This document shows positions 53,057-62,479 of a DNA stretch of 64,000 nt, in pieces (within the stretch, counting starts at the first letter, position 1; each line of letters begins with the position of its first letter). The notes beneath the pieces were generated by a model, which saw only the letters and a list, made by a program, of their open reading frames with translations, was not told the DNA's origin and did not search any database. This DNA comes from G963662905 sp963676415 (GTDB lineage Bacteria; Bacteroidota; Bacteroidia; Bacteroidales; WRLA01): the NCBI GenBank assembly GCA_963676415.1, contig OY781097.1, forward strand, positions 2,914,001 to 2,978,000. Direction: 5' to 3'. Both the position numbers and the translations under genes were made by a program.

Positions 53057-56000
53057 ATGGAACCGCTTTCTTCTTTCGGTATTAGTATTGCTGCTGGAAT
53101 AGCTCTAGATATCTACAATAAATCACAAGGAACAGTAAAAAAGGAAATTAAAAAAGCATTTGAAAATGCACTAAAACTATGGTGTGTTAATACAGATATC
53201 AGAGAACGAAAAAGAAATGAAATTAAATCAACATTATACAAATTTATCGCAGAACCAGAACTTCTATCTGATATTAAAAACCAAAGTCCAGAGTTGAATT
53301 CATTTTTTGAAAGATTTGATGAAGTCTTGGCTCAATATAGTGCAGCATACCATTACATAAAAGAAGTAAAGGATTTAGAAAGGTACAGAAAAGAAGTATC
53401 GTTTCTTTCAAGCATAAAAGATACCGTTGAGGACACAAATAAAAAGCTAACTGATTTTATTGAGAATAACCTCCCGAACAGTAGTAAACTACTTGAAGAA
53501 GAATGGAAAAGACAACTTCTAGTTTATAAAGAAAGTATTTCGAATTTTAAACCTAAGACCGCACTCTCCTTACTTCTCAAGCTAGAAGAGAGTTTTGATT
53601 CAAACAACTTAAAACCATCTGACCACTTATTATCATCAATTGAATTCTTAAAAGCACAGTGCTATGAATTAATCGGTAAGGCAAAAGAAATGTACCAAAG
53701 CTATATTAAAGCTAACAACTTGAATTCTTCTACAATCCAAATAAAAGAAAAGGCTTGTTATTCTTATGCTAAAACTAAAGAAAAAGAGAAATCGGATAAT
53801 TTGATTAATGAGATTTTAAAATATGATGAGTTTAATTCGGTAGCGTGGGCAGTGAAAGTTATCCTTGATGAAGGAAATAATTTAGAGTCCCTCATTTTGG
53901 AAACACCGCAAATTGTAAGAAGTGATTGGAATTTCAAAAGATTGGTTTACTTAAATCTACTGAGCGTTGCTGGTTATGAAGAGCAAATGGAAATTTTCAA
54001 TAAATATGAGTTCTTTACTGAAAGTTATGACGAAGTACCTCTTACATTAACTAATTACAAGAAAGCTTTATTCATTATAGAGATTACACTTTCTAAATTG
54101 TTAAGAGCCCCGTTTATTGAATTCACCAGCAATCAAACAGATGATATAGGTTTTATTAAAAATACAAATAAGATATTAAGGCATTTCTTGCAACAGATGT
54201 CAGGTTCAGAAACTTTAGAGAGTTATCTTACAGTTGAATTCTGTTATAATTTTACAGAATTTGTTTTGACGGATAATAGAGAATCTGTCCTTAAAATGAA
54301 GTCATTATATGAGGAAATTAAAAAACAAGATGTTTCCCTATTGATGATGTTAACAAATTCTCTTCAATTGATTGGGGAAATAGATGGAGCTATAACAATA
54401 ATTAACAAGCAAGAGACCAAATTTATTGAAACGATACATCTTGAAGCTTTCTGCTATCTCAAAAAATCTGATATCGAAAACTACATAAGAGTTTCTAAGG
54501 AACTTCTAAATTCAGTTAGCAAGATTGACTTAAACTCAAGTGAAGGTATTTTATCTATACCTGTAACCTTGTATCAAAATAATAGAATAAATGAAATTGA
54601 AGTATCTGATTTTATTGACCAAAAAGAATTTGAATCTGAAGAATTAAAAAAGTTAGTCACTTCCTTTATTCAAATTCTCAAAAAGGAAAATATTGAAGAA
54701 AATATTCATGTTTTACAATCAATTGAGGATGAAATATTCAAAATAAATTCTAGTATTAAATTCTATATCCCATACTCTTATTTTATACTTGAAAAATGGG
54801 ATTTAGCCATATCATCGTTTAAGAAATATATTTCTAGCGATAAGCAATCTCGTGATTTATTCTTTTATATTCTAGCCTTAGAGAAATCTCTATCAAAACA
54901 TAAGGAGCTTCTTGAATTGTTGGAAATTTGGAGAAACAACTTTTCTTTTAATGAAGAATTATTAAGGATTGAAGCTGATGTATGCCGTCAATTACCTGAT
55001 TGGAATAGATGCTTAGCCATTTCTGATAAATATCTGACAAAACATAACTCTGATGAGTCCTTCCTCGTACTAAAACTAATCTCATTAAACGAAATACAGA
55101 CAAAAGATAAAACTAAGAAAATTGAAAAACTTGCTGAAATCTTTAAAGACTTCGATTTTAAATTTTATGGTCATGTTCAACACGTAAGTAGAGTCCTTAT
55201 TGAAAATAAATTATATCAAATTGCTTTAGATATTTTATATAAAAAAGCTATTGATGTTGGTAATATTCAGGCTCGCATGGATTATTTCTTCGCAACAACG
55301 CAAATGCCTAAAGGATTTATACAAGAGAAGGAGACTGTTGAGCTGGATAGCTATGTCAAGTTTTCACTAAAAAAAGAAATTAAATTCTTAAGAATTCAGA
55401 AAGGTAATCCATTAGCTGAAAAGTTACTGGGGCTTAAAACAGGTGATACGGTAAGTATGGAGCGCCCAATGGTTAAAACTTTAGATACCATACAAATTCT
55501 AAGGGTAATGGATAAATACCTCTCATTACATGATGAAATACTTGAGGATGTTAAATCAAATCCATATTCAGGTTTTCCAATGCAATCATTTGAATTTAAA
55601 GATACTTCACCAGAAGGCTTGAATAAAACATTTATGGAACTCTTCGGTGCTGAAGGTACTGTTCAAAAAGATAGGCAAGATGACACGTTTAAGAAATATT
55701 ACAATTTCAATTTATCATTTACAGAGATTATTATTCAAATATATAACTCGAACTATTTGGGAGGCTATTTTAATTTAATAGGGTTTAAAGATGGCATCAC
55801 TCAAATACCAATGGTTTATTACCCAAAGAATAAATTAACCAGAGATGTTGAAATTGTTCTTGATTTTAGTTCATTGCTTATACTCCATCAAATATCCAGA
55901 GAGCACAAGATTGTTTTTGCCCATAAGTTTCTAATTACAAAAGGTGTCGTTGAATATATTCGAGCATTTCTAAAAAAGGAAAGATTGGAGCCTAAAGAAA

Positions 56001-56740
56001 AGATGTCAATAAATATTACATTGGAAAACGTTACTGCAGACAAAATTCCTGAAGAAGCATCGAGTAGTAATGTTGTTTATTTAGAAAAACTTTTGGAATG
56101 GATAGATTTAAATTGCACAGAAACCATAGTTGCAAGTAAGCTTGACCTTATTCGCAAACTAGGTGATAAGATTGAAAACGAAGCATTCATGAATTTGATA
56201 ATAGAAAATGTTTCTTTAGTTATAGAAAAAGAAAATAGGGTTATTTTAACCGATGATTCCATTTATTTTAGATTTTATCCGATTAAAAGTGGGAGAACCA
56301 TTAGTTCTGAGTTATATGTAAAATCTACCTTCCCTGGAAATGAAAGTTCTTTAATTGAATTTGTTAAAAACAAATACATTGGACACACATTCCAATCGAA
56401 TGTTATACTTCAGGAATTCAATAAAAAGTTAAAAGACCAACCTAATAATTATTCTCATTGCATTAATAATACAGCTTTAAGATTGATTCCTAGCAGATAC
56501 ACAATATTTACCATTGTTAGTTTTTTAAAGCAAATGGCAATGAATCCTGTTATAACAAATGAATTCTTTAAACAAGAAGCAACAAATGCACTTGTGAACC
56601 TATTAAAAGGACAAAGTGAAGAAAAGCCATACCGAATAACGGAATTACTTCTGAGAAAGGAGTTTAAATTATTGGGAATTAAACTTGAATTAGTTTTGGA
56701 AAGCTTCAATAGGGCTTTGGTAATTCTTGGAATAAGTTAA
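53057..56740 (+). CDS. Large TPR protein with GreA-like and PIN-like regions
   Basis: 1227 residues, no signal peptide after a short N-terminal hydrophobic stretch (GISIAAGIALDIY). Residues about 15-150 are helical with coiled coil, about 150-770 helical repeats of TPR type. KGNPLAEKLLGLKTGDTVSM near 783 resembles the C-terminal fold of GreA (SPxGxALLGxxxGDxV). From about 925, DVEIVLDFSSLLIL and later RVILTDDSIYFRF (about 1060) have the spaced acidic residues of PIN nucleases. I infer an RNase-like effector with a sensing or scaffold repeat array; a defence role is possible. Single gene, ending 41 bases before attC-like site 6. Very AT-rich. Confidence 0.65.
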   Translation: MEPLSSFGISIAAGIALDIYNKSQGTVKKEIKKAFENALKLWCVNTDIRERKRNEIKSTLYKFIAEPELLSDIKNQSPELNSFFERFDEVLAQYSAAYHYIKEVKDLERYRKEVSFLSSIKDTVEDTNKKLTDFIENNLPNSSKLLEEEWKRQLLVYKESISNFKPKTALSLLLKLEESFDSNNLKPSDHLLSSIEFLKAQCYELIGKAKEMYQSYIKANNLNSSTIQIKEKACYSYAKTKEKEKSDNLINEILKYDEFNSVAWAVKVILDEGNNLESLILETPQIVRSDWNFKRLVYLNLLSVAGYEEQMEIFNKYEFFTESYDEVPLTLTNYKKALFIIEITLSKLLRAPFIEFTSNQTDDIGFIKNTNKILRHFLQQMSGSETLESYLTVEFCYNFTEFVLTDNRESVLKMKSLYEEIKKQDVSLLMMLTNSLQLIGEIDGAITIINKQETKFIETIHLEAFCYLKKSDIENYIRVSKELLNSVSKIDLNSSEGILSIPVTLYQNNRINEIEVSDFIDQKEFESEELKKLVTSFIQILKKENIEENIHVLQSIEDEIFKINSSIKFYIPYSYFILEKWDLAISSFKKYISSDKQSRDLFFYILALEKSLSKHKELLELLEIWRNNFSFNEELLRIEADVCRQLPDWNRCLAISDKYLTKHNSDESFLVLKLISLNEIQTKDKTKKIEKLAEIFKDFDFKFYGHVQHVSRVLIENKLYQIALDILYKKAIDVGNIQARMDYFFATTQMPKGFIQEKETVELDSYVKFSLKKEIKFLRIQKGNPLAEKLLGLKTGDTVSMERPMVKTLDTIQILRVMDKYLSLHDEILEDVKSNPYSGFPMQSFEFKDTSPEGLNKTFMELFGAEGTVQKDRQDDTFKKYYNFNLSFTEIIIQIYNSNYLGGYFNLIGFKDGITQIPMVYYPKNKLTRDVEIVLDFSSLLILHQISREHKIVFAHKFLITKGVVEYIRAFLKKERLEPKEKMSINITLENVTADKIPEEASSSNVVYLEKLLEWIDLNCTETIVASKLDLIRKLGDKIENEAFMNLIIENVSLVIEKENRVILTDDSIYFRFYPIKSGRTISSELYVKSTFPGNESSLIEFVKNKYIGHTFQSNVILQEFNKKLKDQPNNYSHCINNTALRLIPSRYTIFTIVSFLKQMAMNPVITNEFFKQEATNALVNLLKGQSEEKPYRITELLLRKEFKLLGIKLELVLESFNRALVILGIS

Positions 56741-56781
56741 AAAAACACAGAGAGTCTAGAATGAAAATTAAAACAACGAAA

Positions 56782-56839
56782 CGCTAACAATTAAGCGTCC
56801 TGGCTGCGCGCAGCGCGAAGTCTGGACGCTGTGTTGAAC
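56782..56839 (+). other. attC-like site 6, end of the array
   Basis: 58 bases. CGCTAAC left (AAC core kept, two mismatches upstream), perfect GTTGAAC right. AACAATTAAGCGTCC pairs with GGACGCTGTGTT, and the middle CTGCGCGCAG is a small hairpin. Short and well folded, close to classical attC size. Genes beyond it are on the minus strand. Confidence 0.75.
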
Positions 56840-56918
56840 ATTTATCCCGATACTTTCGCGGAAACCGGAGTTTGATGTTATGGGGATTGATATAAAAAAG
56901 GGAGGGGTTACAGCCGGC

Positions 56919-57338
56919 TTACAAATCCAATAAATTTAAGTGGCTTTCTGCTTCATGTTTCCGTTCAACATCATAGGGCAGAATCTCAATAAATCCTTCA
57001 AAAGTAGGCTTGATAATGACTTCGGCTGCATGTCCGCCCAACAGCTTGTAGTCCGCTCCGGCAATGGAAATATGCACATGTGGAAAAGCTGTGCCGTTTA
57101 ATAAGCTGATATTGCCCGTAAAGCTTACAATTTCAAAAGCACCTTCAAATTCCCTAAAAATATAGTCTTTCGCTTGCGGGTCATAAAAGCCGAGTTTACA
57201 ATAACTTGCCCCGCCAATACCGCTGACTTTTGCTGTTTTTATTTTAAGCTTTTCGCAAAGCTGCACCAGTACTGAAATCAATTCTTCACTGGCTTCTGCC
57301 TTAAATTGGATGCTGTTGTTTTGCTTCTTGTATTTCAT
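56919..57338 (-). CDS. PPC/DUF296 domain protein
   Basis: 139 residues, one PPC (DUF296) domain. Typical features: LCEKLKIKTAKVSGIGGAS, YDPQAKDYIFREFEGAFEIVSFTGNISLLNG, and FPHVHISIAGADYKLLGGHAAEVIIKPTFEGFI, where histidines in PHVH and GGH bind metal in known structures. Bacterial members form trimers; a DNA-binding role is suggested by plant AT-hook relatives but unproven. Cytoplasmic, single gene, first backbone gene after the cassette array. Confidence 0.88.
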   Translation of the reverse strand: MKYKKQNNSIQFKAEASEELISVLVQLCEKLKIKTAKVSGIGGASYCKLGFYDPQAKDYIFREFEGAFEIVSFTGNISLLNGTAFPHVHISIAGADYKLLGGHAAEVIIKPTFEGFIEILPYDVERKHEAESHLNLLDL

Positions 57339-57482
57339 GTTTCATTCCTTTCCGGCGAAATTACGAAAACCGGATTACGTACATTGTTTATGCAGCTTGA
57401 AAATTGCCCTGCAACGCTCCATCAACGCTTTTGCAACTGTGTTGCGCGGCTGTTGGTTTGTTGTTGCAGCGCGGTCAACAGC

Positions 57483-58208
57483 TTATAGTCCATCGGGATA
57501 AAACTCCTCAACGATATCATTAAAAAAGTCCAGGTGTTCATTCATATTTTCCAGGTTTTCGTCCGATAAAACGTTCACCGAATGCAGAAAAATAATGGCA
57601 TTTTTAACATGTGCAGCAAGACGAACCACATTGTCGATCCAAAAAATGTCTGTATCATCGGCCTGATCTTCATAGTCTTGCGTAAAGCTGCTGTTGTACA
57701 ATGCAATGCCGGTTCTCGTGCGGATTAAAGAGGGATATAATGCCAGTATTTCGACCTGATGAAGGTAATGCTCTGTTTCCTTTACGCCCTCAATTTCATT
57801 TAATTGATCTGCTGCCTGATCTTCGCGTTCCATGAATTCGGCAAGTATTCCGCTCATATTCAGGCTGGCCGCACTTAAAAGAGGATGAAAAATATCATCG
57901 CCTTTGAGCGGCACTCCAATGCCCGTAGTTTCATGCATTTCTTCTTCATCCTCATTAAACATGAGCTGAATGAACTGGGGAATCAGTTCGAAACGGTCAT
58001 AAAGTCTATTGCGGGCAGATTCAACCCTGGGCTTTTTGTTTCCTGTTGCTTCCAATTCAATTTCCATAATTTCGCATTCTCGGTTGAAACTGCAGCGATA
58101 GCAGATGCGGTCACAAAACTCCATGGCGATATCTGCATCGATTTCCTCGAAAACGTCCGGTATTAGGCTCAGTGTATGTTTCTTGTTTTGATATTTTTTG
58201 GAATACAT
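57483..58208 (-). CDS. Unknown protein at the end of the dms operon
   Basis: 241 residues, cytoplasmic. Cysteines near the N-terminus (CDRICYRCSFNREC, C-x3-C-x2-C-x5-C, about 32-45) may bind metal or a cluster. The rest is acidic and helical (FNEDEEEMHETTG; EHLDFFNDIVEEFYPDGL). No family recognised; it is not TorD-like by eye. It starts 6 bases after the HepT-like gene, as last of five genes with dmsABC, so a role in maturation or regulation of the molybdoenzyme is possible. Confidence 0.6.
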   Translation of the reverse strand: MYSKKYQNKKHTLSLIPDVFEEIDADIAMEFCDRICYRCSFNRECEIMEIELEATGNKKPRVESARNRLYDRFELIPQFIQLMFNEDEEEMHETTGIGVPLKGDDIFHPLLSAASLNMSGILAEFMEREDQAADQLNEIEGVKETEHYLHQVEILALYPSLIRTRTGIALYNSSFTQDYEDQADDTDIFWIDNVVRLAAHVKNAIIFLHSVNVLSDENLENMNEHLDFFNDIVEEFYPDGL

Positions 58209-58214
58209 GTGCTT

Positions 58215-58556
58215 CTATTTGTGTTTTTTTAAAAATCCAGTTACATCTTTTTTCAGCGCCTGCAATTGGCGGATAATGGTTTCCCAAACAATTTCATCAT
58301 CCGACTGCTCCATCCCTTCAATGAATTTATTGGGCAGGTGGATGATTCTTTCCTTGTTGTTGATGGCGATTTCCGGATCGGCTTTTACCAGCCGGCTCAT
58401 GGTGCTGCTGACTGTTTCGATTTCCCGTTTAAGCGTTTTGACGAAAGCAGGATTATTGCGTATGGTGAATAAATCTTCATCTTTACCGAGGTAAGTTTCA
58501 ACCGATTCGATCGATTCGAGTATGTCGCCAAGCAGTATTTTGGTTTTAAAGTCCAT
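58215..58556 (-). CDS. HepT-like (DUF86) protein
   Basis: 113 residues from ATG 58556. KILLGDILESIESVETYLGKDEDLF at the start and SDDEIVWETIIRQLQALKKDV at the end match the DUF86/HepT helical bundle. The RNase motif RxxxxH is poorly kept: NKERIIHL stands where RNxxxH is expected, so activity is doubtful. HepT toxins normally sit beside an MNT nucleotidyltransferase; none is present. The gene lies 19 bases after dmsC and 6 before the unknown gene. Confidence 0.6.
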   Translation of the reverse strand: MDFKTKILLGDILESIESVETYLGKDEDLFTIRNNPAFVKTLKREIETVSSTMSRLVKADPEIAINNKERIIHLPNKFIEGMEQSDDEIVWETIIRQLQALKKDVTGFLKKHK

Positions 58557-58575
58557 ATTTTGGTATTTGTAGAAT

Positions 58576-59382
58576 TTAGACGCCAAGCTTTTCGAAATTG
58601 GCATAAAAGTTTTTGCGCTCCATGATCATTGAAATTGCAGTAAGCAGGAAAGAAAGAACCAGTAAAACAATTGCCAGCGTGTGGAGGATTGAAATTTCAT
58701 CATAAAGCATCAGCCAGCCCAGCAAGAGGGCGCTATAAGCAGTGATCAGCAATAGGCCCGGTGTGCGGCTTTTCTTTTTTAATGGAGCATAGCGCCGGAT
58801 TAACCAGCCGAGAAGCATCAACAAGCTCACTGTTGTGCCGCTGATGACAAACAGTAATTCCGTGTTTTGTGATGCGGAATTGAAAACAAGCATCATCATG
58901 ATAATGTAACTCCCTGCCAGTAAGGCCGATTGAAAGAAAATCAGGGGCGTATGTGCTTTGCGCCATCCCGGTAGGGTGCGCAGCATATAAAGGCGCGACA
59001 TTGCCCAGATCAGTAAAATGCCAAATCCCAGGCTGGTGAAATGTAAAGTGTTCAACAATTCGATGTTTCGTTTGCTAAATCCCACCAGGACATCCACAAG
59101 CAATAAAATGTTCCAGATGCTGAGAAAGAGGATTTCGCGGCTGAGCCAGCTGGTTTTCAGGTTTTTTAGTGCAAACAGAGCGTGCATGGGGTAGGCAAGG
59201 TGCGTAAAACTGAATATCATTGCGAGCAGGCTGAGCACCAAACTGATTATTTGGCCGTGCAGGAAAAAAGCTGCGATCTCGGAAGGGAAAACGAGCATGC
59301 CAAGGCTCAGGAAAAAATACAGCCCCACAGCTGCCTGCGAAAGCAAAGTAAAGGCAACCAATGAATTAATGTGTTTAAGCAT
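58576..59382 (-). CDS. dmsC: DMSO-reductase-type membrane anchor subunit
   Basis: 268 residues from ATG 59382, with eight membrane helices. SLVAFTLLSQAAVGLYFFLS, HLAYPMHALFALKNLKTSWLSREILFL and WRKAHTPLIFFQSALLAGS are characteristic of DmsC. It anchors the catalytic and iron-sulfur subunits and oxidises quinol in the inner membrane. It overlaps dmsB by 8 bases. Confidence 0.88.
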   Translation of the reverse strand: MLKHINSLVAFTLLSQAAVGLYFFLSLGMLVFPSEIAAFFLHGQIISLVLSLLAMIFSFTHLAYPMHALFALKNLKTSWLSREILFLSIWNILLLVDVLVGFSKRNIELLNTLHFTSLGFGILLIWAMSRLYMLRTLPGWRKAHTPLIFFQSALLAGSYIIMMMLVFNSASQNTELLFVISGTTVSLLMLLGWLIRRYAPLKKKSRTPGLLLITAYSALLLGWLMLYDEISILHTLAIVLLVLSFLLTAISMIMERKNFYANFEKLGV

Positions 59383-60004
59383 GATAAATTTCCTCCTTGT
59401 TTTCAATGGTCATATTGTCGTGCTTTTTCTTGCTGTCGGCATGCGGGCTGATCACAGCTGATGGTGCGCAGATTTCCGGATCGGGCAGAGGGAAGATGTT
59501 GTTTTTGCCGTATTTTTTTTCCAGATCGCTTATTTTGCCAAAATCCAGGGCGCGCATGGGGCAGGCTGCCACACAGGCTGGTTTGTTGCCTTTGTCAATT
59601 TCGTCCATGCAAAAATCGCATTTGGTCATCTTGCCAATATCCTCCATAAACTGGGGCGCGCCATAGGGGCAGGCCCATTCGCAATAGCGGCAGCCCATGC
59701 AGCGGTTGTGATCAATGAACACAATGCCGTCGGCACGTTTTTGAATGGCTGAAGTAGGGCAGGAGCTGAGGCAAATCGGATCCTGACAATGGTTGCAGCT
59801 CATGCTCAGGAAATAAGCGCTGAGCTTTGGTACAAAACAATTGCCTTGTTTTTCCCAGCCTCCTCCGCTGATTTCATATACGCGCCGCCATAAAATTCCA
59901 AGCGGCAGGTCATTTTTGTCCTTGCAGGCTACCTGACAGGTTTTGCAGCCAGAACAAACAGCGCTGTTGAAATAAAAAGCCAGTTGGTCCTTTTCCTTAT
60001 TCAT
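59375..60004 (-). CDS. dmsB: DMSO-reductase-type iron-sulfur subunit
   Basis: 209 residues from ATG 60004, which overlaps the dmsA stop by 8 bases. Four cysteine clusters for four 4Fe-4S centres: CSGCKTCQVAC, CNHCQDPICLSSCP, CMGCRYCEWACP and CDFCMDEIDKGNKPACVAACP. This is the electron-transfer subunit between DmsC and DmsA. The last 25 residues are polar and not conserved. Confidence 0.93.
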   Translation of the reverse strand: MNKEKDQLAFYFNSAVCSGCKTCQVACKDKNDLPLGILWRRVYEISGGGWEKQGNCFVPKLSAYFLSMSCNHCQDPICLSSCPTSAIQKRADGIVFIDHNRCMGCRYCEWACPYGAPQFMEDIGKMTKCDFCMDEIDKGNKPACVAACPMRALDFGKISDLEKKYGKNNIFPLPDPEICAPSAVISPHADSKKKHDNMTIENKEEIYHA

Positions 60005-62372
60005 TGTTCCATTTTTCAATTTCTACCATAATGCTGTGCTGGGTATTTCCAAAGGCCAGTGGCGACCATTTCTCGGTGGTCAGTGTGTTGATGCAGCCGC
60101 CGATATCGTTGCCGTCCTTATCGGGTTGCCACCATGCGCCCTGAGGAAGATCAAGCACGCCGGGCCTGATTTTTTGTGTGATGCGACAAGGAATGATCAC
60201 GCTGCCCCTTTGATTGAAAATACGCACTTTATCTCCGGATTTGATATTTCGCTTTTCTGCGTCGATAGGATTGATGAAAAGCCTTTGCGGAAAAGCTTCT
60301 TTTGTCCAGGGATTATTGGCGTGCGTGGAATGGACGCGCCCCATATAATGATGTCCTACAGCCTGCAGCGGATATTTTTCACTGATTTCATTAAAAGGGT
60401 TTTCCCATTCGGGTATGTATTTGGGCACGGCAGGGATTTCTTCCGGATTGCCTTTTTCGCGCAATTGCATGGAGAACAGCTCAATTTTGCCACTGGGCGT
60501 ATTTAGAGGATGTGCTTCCGGGTCGCGACGGAAATCTTCAAAAGCAATTTTTGGTTTATCCACTTTGATGGCGTGCAGGCTTTTGCCGGATTTCTCCCAG
60601 CTTTCCAAATCAGGCAAATTGGGATAGCGTGTTTCGCGGAAATGATCCACCGACCAGGCAGCCCAATCTTTTTCACTGCGGCCTTCGGTATATTCTTTTT
60701 CGATGCCCAGCTTACGCGCGATGGCTGTGGCTATGGCATAATCGCTCATGGCTTCACCCGGAGCATCCTGCACTTTGGGCATCAGCAGGGCTTCATCGCC
60801 ATACATCCAGCCATCTTCCACGCCCCATGTTTCAAATTGCGTACTCACCGGGAGCAGCAAATCAGCAAAACGTGCCGAAGGTGTGAGGAATTGATCCTGA
60901 ACAGCAATAAATTCCACCAGATTTTCGTCTTCCAGTATTTTACGTGTGCGGTTGATGTTTGCATGTTGGTTGATGAGGATATTGGAAGCCACCGACCAGA
61001 TAAATTTGATATTCTGATCCAGCTTTTCGGCTCCGGTCACGCCTTCTTTTGCTGTTAACTCTTTGCCGCGCAAAATGGCTTCTGTCCAAAGGAAAACGGG
61101 GATTTTGGCTTTTATGGGATTATCTCCGGCAGGAAAAACATTCCATAATGGACCACCATCATCGGCTTGCAGGCCATATGCGCTGGCCCAGCCGCCTTTG
61201 ATTCCGATATTTCCTGTAATGGCCGCCAAAGCTGCCCCAGCTAATACAGGCTGTTCGCCATAAGCGCGGCGTTGCATGCCATAACCCTGATAGAGCATGG
61301 CCGGCTTTGTGGTGGCGTATTCGCGGGCAATGCGTGCAATAGTCTCTGCAGGAATTCCGCAGATTTCTTCTGCCCATTCGGGTGTTTTGGGCTGCTGATC
61401 AAAAGTGCCAAGAATATAATCCGAATAGGATTCTTCGCCCTGGGCGCCTTCGGGCATCTGGCTTTGATCGAATCCAATGCAGTGTGTTTTTATAAATTCC
61501 TGATCTGTAAGTTTTTCGCTGATCATCACATAAGCCATTGCGCTCATCATTGCGGCATCGGTGCCGGGACGGACAGGGATCCATTCGTCGGCAAGGGAAA
61601 CGGCGCTCATGCTCATGCGCGGGTCGATGCAGACGGTTTTTGCTCCGCGCTTTCGGGCTTCCATAATGAAATAGTCGCTATTGGTGCCGTCGCGCATTTC
61701 GGCAGGATTCCAGCCCCACAAGATGATGTATTTTGAATTGACCCAATCCTGGCGCTGGTTTCCGGTGATGCCGGTACCGTAAATATAAGGCGTAGCCTGG
61801 CTGATGCAGGCCGTGCTGTAGCTGTTGTAATAACCCAAACAGCCGCCCATAAGGTTGAGCAGGCGCTCGGCAGTGCTGCGTCCGTTGGTTTGATTGTAAC
61901 TTCCTGTTCCATAGGGGATAAACAAGGCTTCGTTGCCGTGTTTTTTTATGGCGTTTTGAATTTTTTCCGCCATGATGTTTGTGGCTTCATCCCAGCTAAT
62001 GCGCTCGAATTTCGCTTCACCGCGTTTGCCAATGCGCTTTTGCGGATACAGTAATCGCTCTGCGTGGTATTGGCGCTGACGATAGGCGCGACCACGGATG
62101 CAGGCACGCAGTGCAGGACTTTCCAGGCTGTCTTCCCGATCATCGGTCTCGATGCGGGCGATGATGCCGTTTTTTAAATGTACTTTCAGTAAACAACGTC
62201 CACCGCAATTATGAGCAGGGCAACCGGTTTCGATAATGGCATCCGGTTCGTACAGTGCTTCGCGGCATTGTTTTCCGCTGATGATGCGCATTAGTTCCGA
62301 CCAGCTGAAAAGCGGTTTGCCCTGCTGCTGCGCCCATTTTGTATTTATGCTTTGTTTTCCCATTGCAGGCAT
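59997..62372 (-). CDS. dmsA: DMSO-reductase-type molybdopterin oxidoreductase
   Basis: 791 residues. N-terminal 4Fe-4S motif CPAHNCGGRC ... RACIRGR (residues about 50-92), then the bis-MGD domains with ILWGWNPAEMRDG, CIDPRMS and LLPVSTQFE. SYSTACISQATPYIYG places serine where the DmsA molybdenum ligand lies. Substrates of this type include DMSO and other S- or N-oxides. No twin-arginine signal is seen at the N-terminus (MPAMGKQSINTKWAQQQGKPL), unusual for DmsA. A TATCTTTA box overlaps the first ATG, so ATG 62363 may be the true start. Confidence 0.88.
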   Translation of the reverse strand: MPAMGKQSINTKWAQQQGKPLFSWSELMRIISGKQCREALYEPDAIIETGCPAHNCGGRCLLKVHLKNGIIARIETDDREDSLESPALRACIRGRAYRQRQYHAERLLYPQKRIGKRGEAKFERISWDEATNIMAEKIQNAIKKHGNEALFIPYGTGSYNQTNGRSTAERLLNLMGGCLGYYNSYSTACISQATPYIYGTGITGNQRQDWVNSKYIILWGWNPAEMRDGTNSDYFIMEARKRGAKTVCIDPRMSMSAVSLADEWIPVRPGTDAAMMSAMAYVMISEKLTDQEFIKTHCIGFDQSQMPEGAQGEESYSDYILGTFDQQPKTPEWAEEICGIPAETIARIAREYATTKPAMLYQGYGMQRRAYGEQPVLAGAALAAITGNIGIKGGWASAYGLQADDGGPLWNVFPAGDNPIKAKIPVFLWTEAILRGKELTAKEGVTGAEKLDQNIKFIWSVASNILINQHANINRTRKILEDENLVEFIAVQDQFLTPSARFADLLLPVSTQFETWGVEDGWMYGDEALLMPKVQDAPGEAMSDYAIATAIARKLGIEKEYTEGRSEKDWAAWSVDHFRETRYPNLPDLESWEKSGKSLHAIKVDKPKIAFEDFRRDPEAHPLNTPSGKIELFSMQLREKGNPEEIPAVPKYIPEWENPFNEISEKYPLQAVGHHYMGRVHSTHANNPWTKEAFPQRLFINPIDAEKRNIKSGDKVRIFNQRGSVIIPCRITQKIRPGVLDLPQGAWWQPDKDGNDIGGCINTLTTEKWSPLAFGNTQHSIMVEIEKWNNE

Positions 62373-62438
62373 AAAGATAGGAAAGAAGTGGATTTAATGT
62401 CAGTTTGGGCTAAAACAATGGATCTTGATCAAAAAAAA

Positions 62439-62458
62439 AGCCCGGAAAAACCGGGCTT
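62439..62458 (-). terminator. Terminator of the GDSL lipoprotein operon
   Basis: On the minus strand AGCCCGG / CCGGGCT with a TTTTT loop is followed by a run of nine T. It lies 21 bases after the stop of the GDSL gene. Confidence 0.88.
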
Positions 62459-62479
62459 CTACATTATAGAACGGATTTT

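Noticed and set aside
59997..62372. Formate dehydrogenase or nitrate reductase for the molybdoenzyme
   Set aside because: A serine sits at the metal-ligand position and DmsB- and DmsC-type partners follow, which fits the DMSO-reductase group better.
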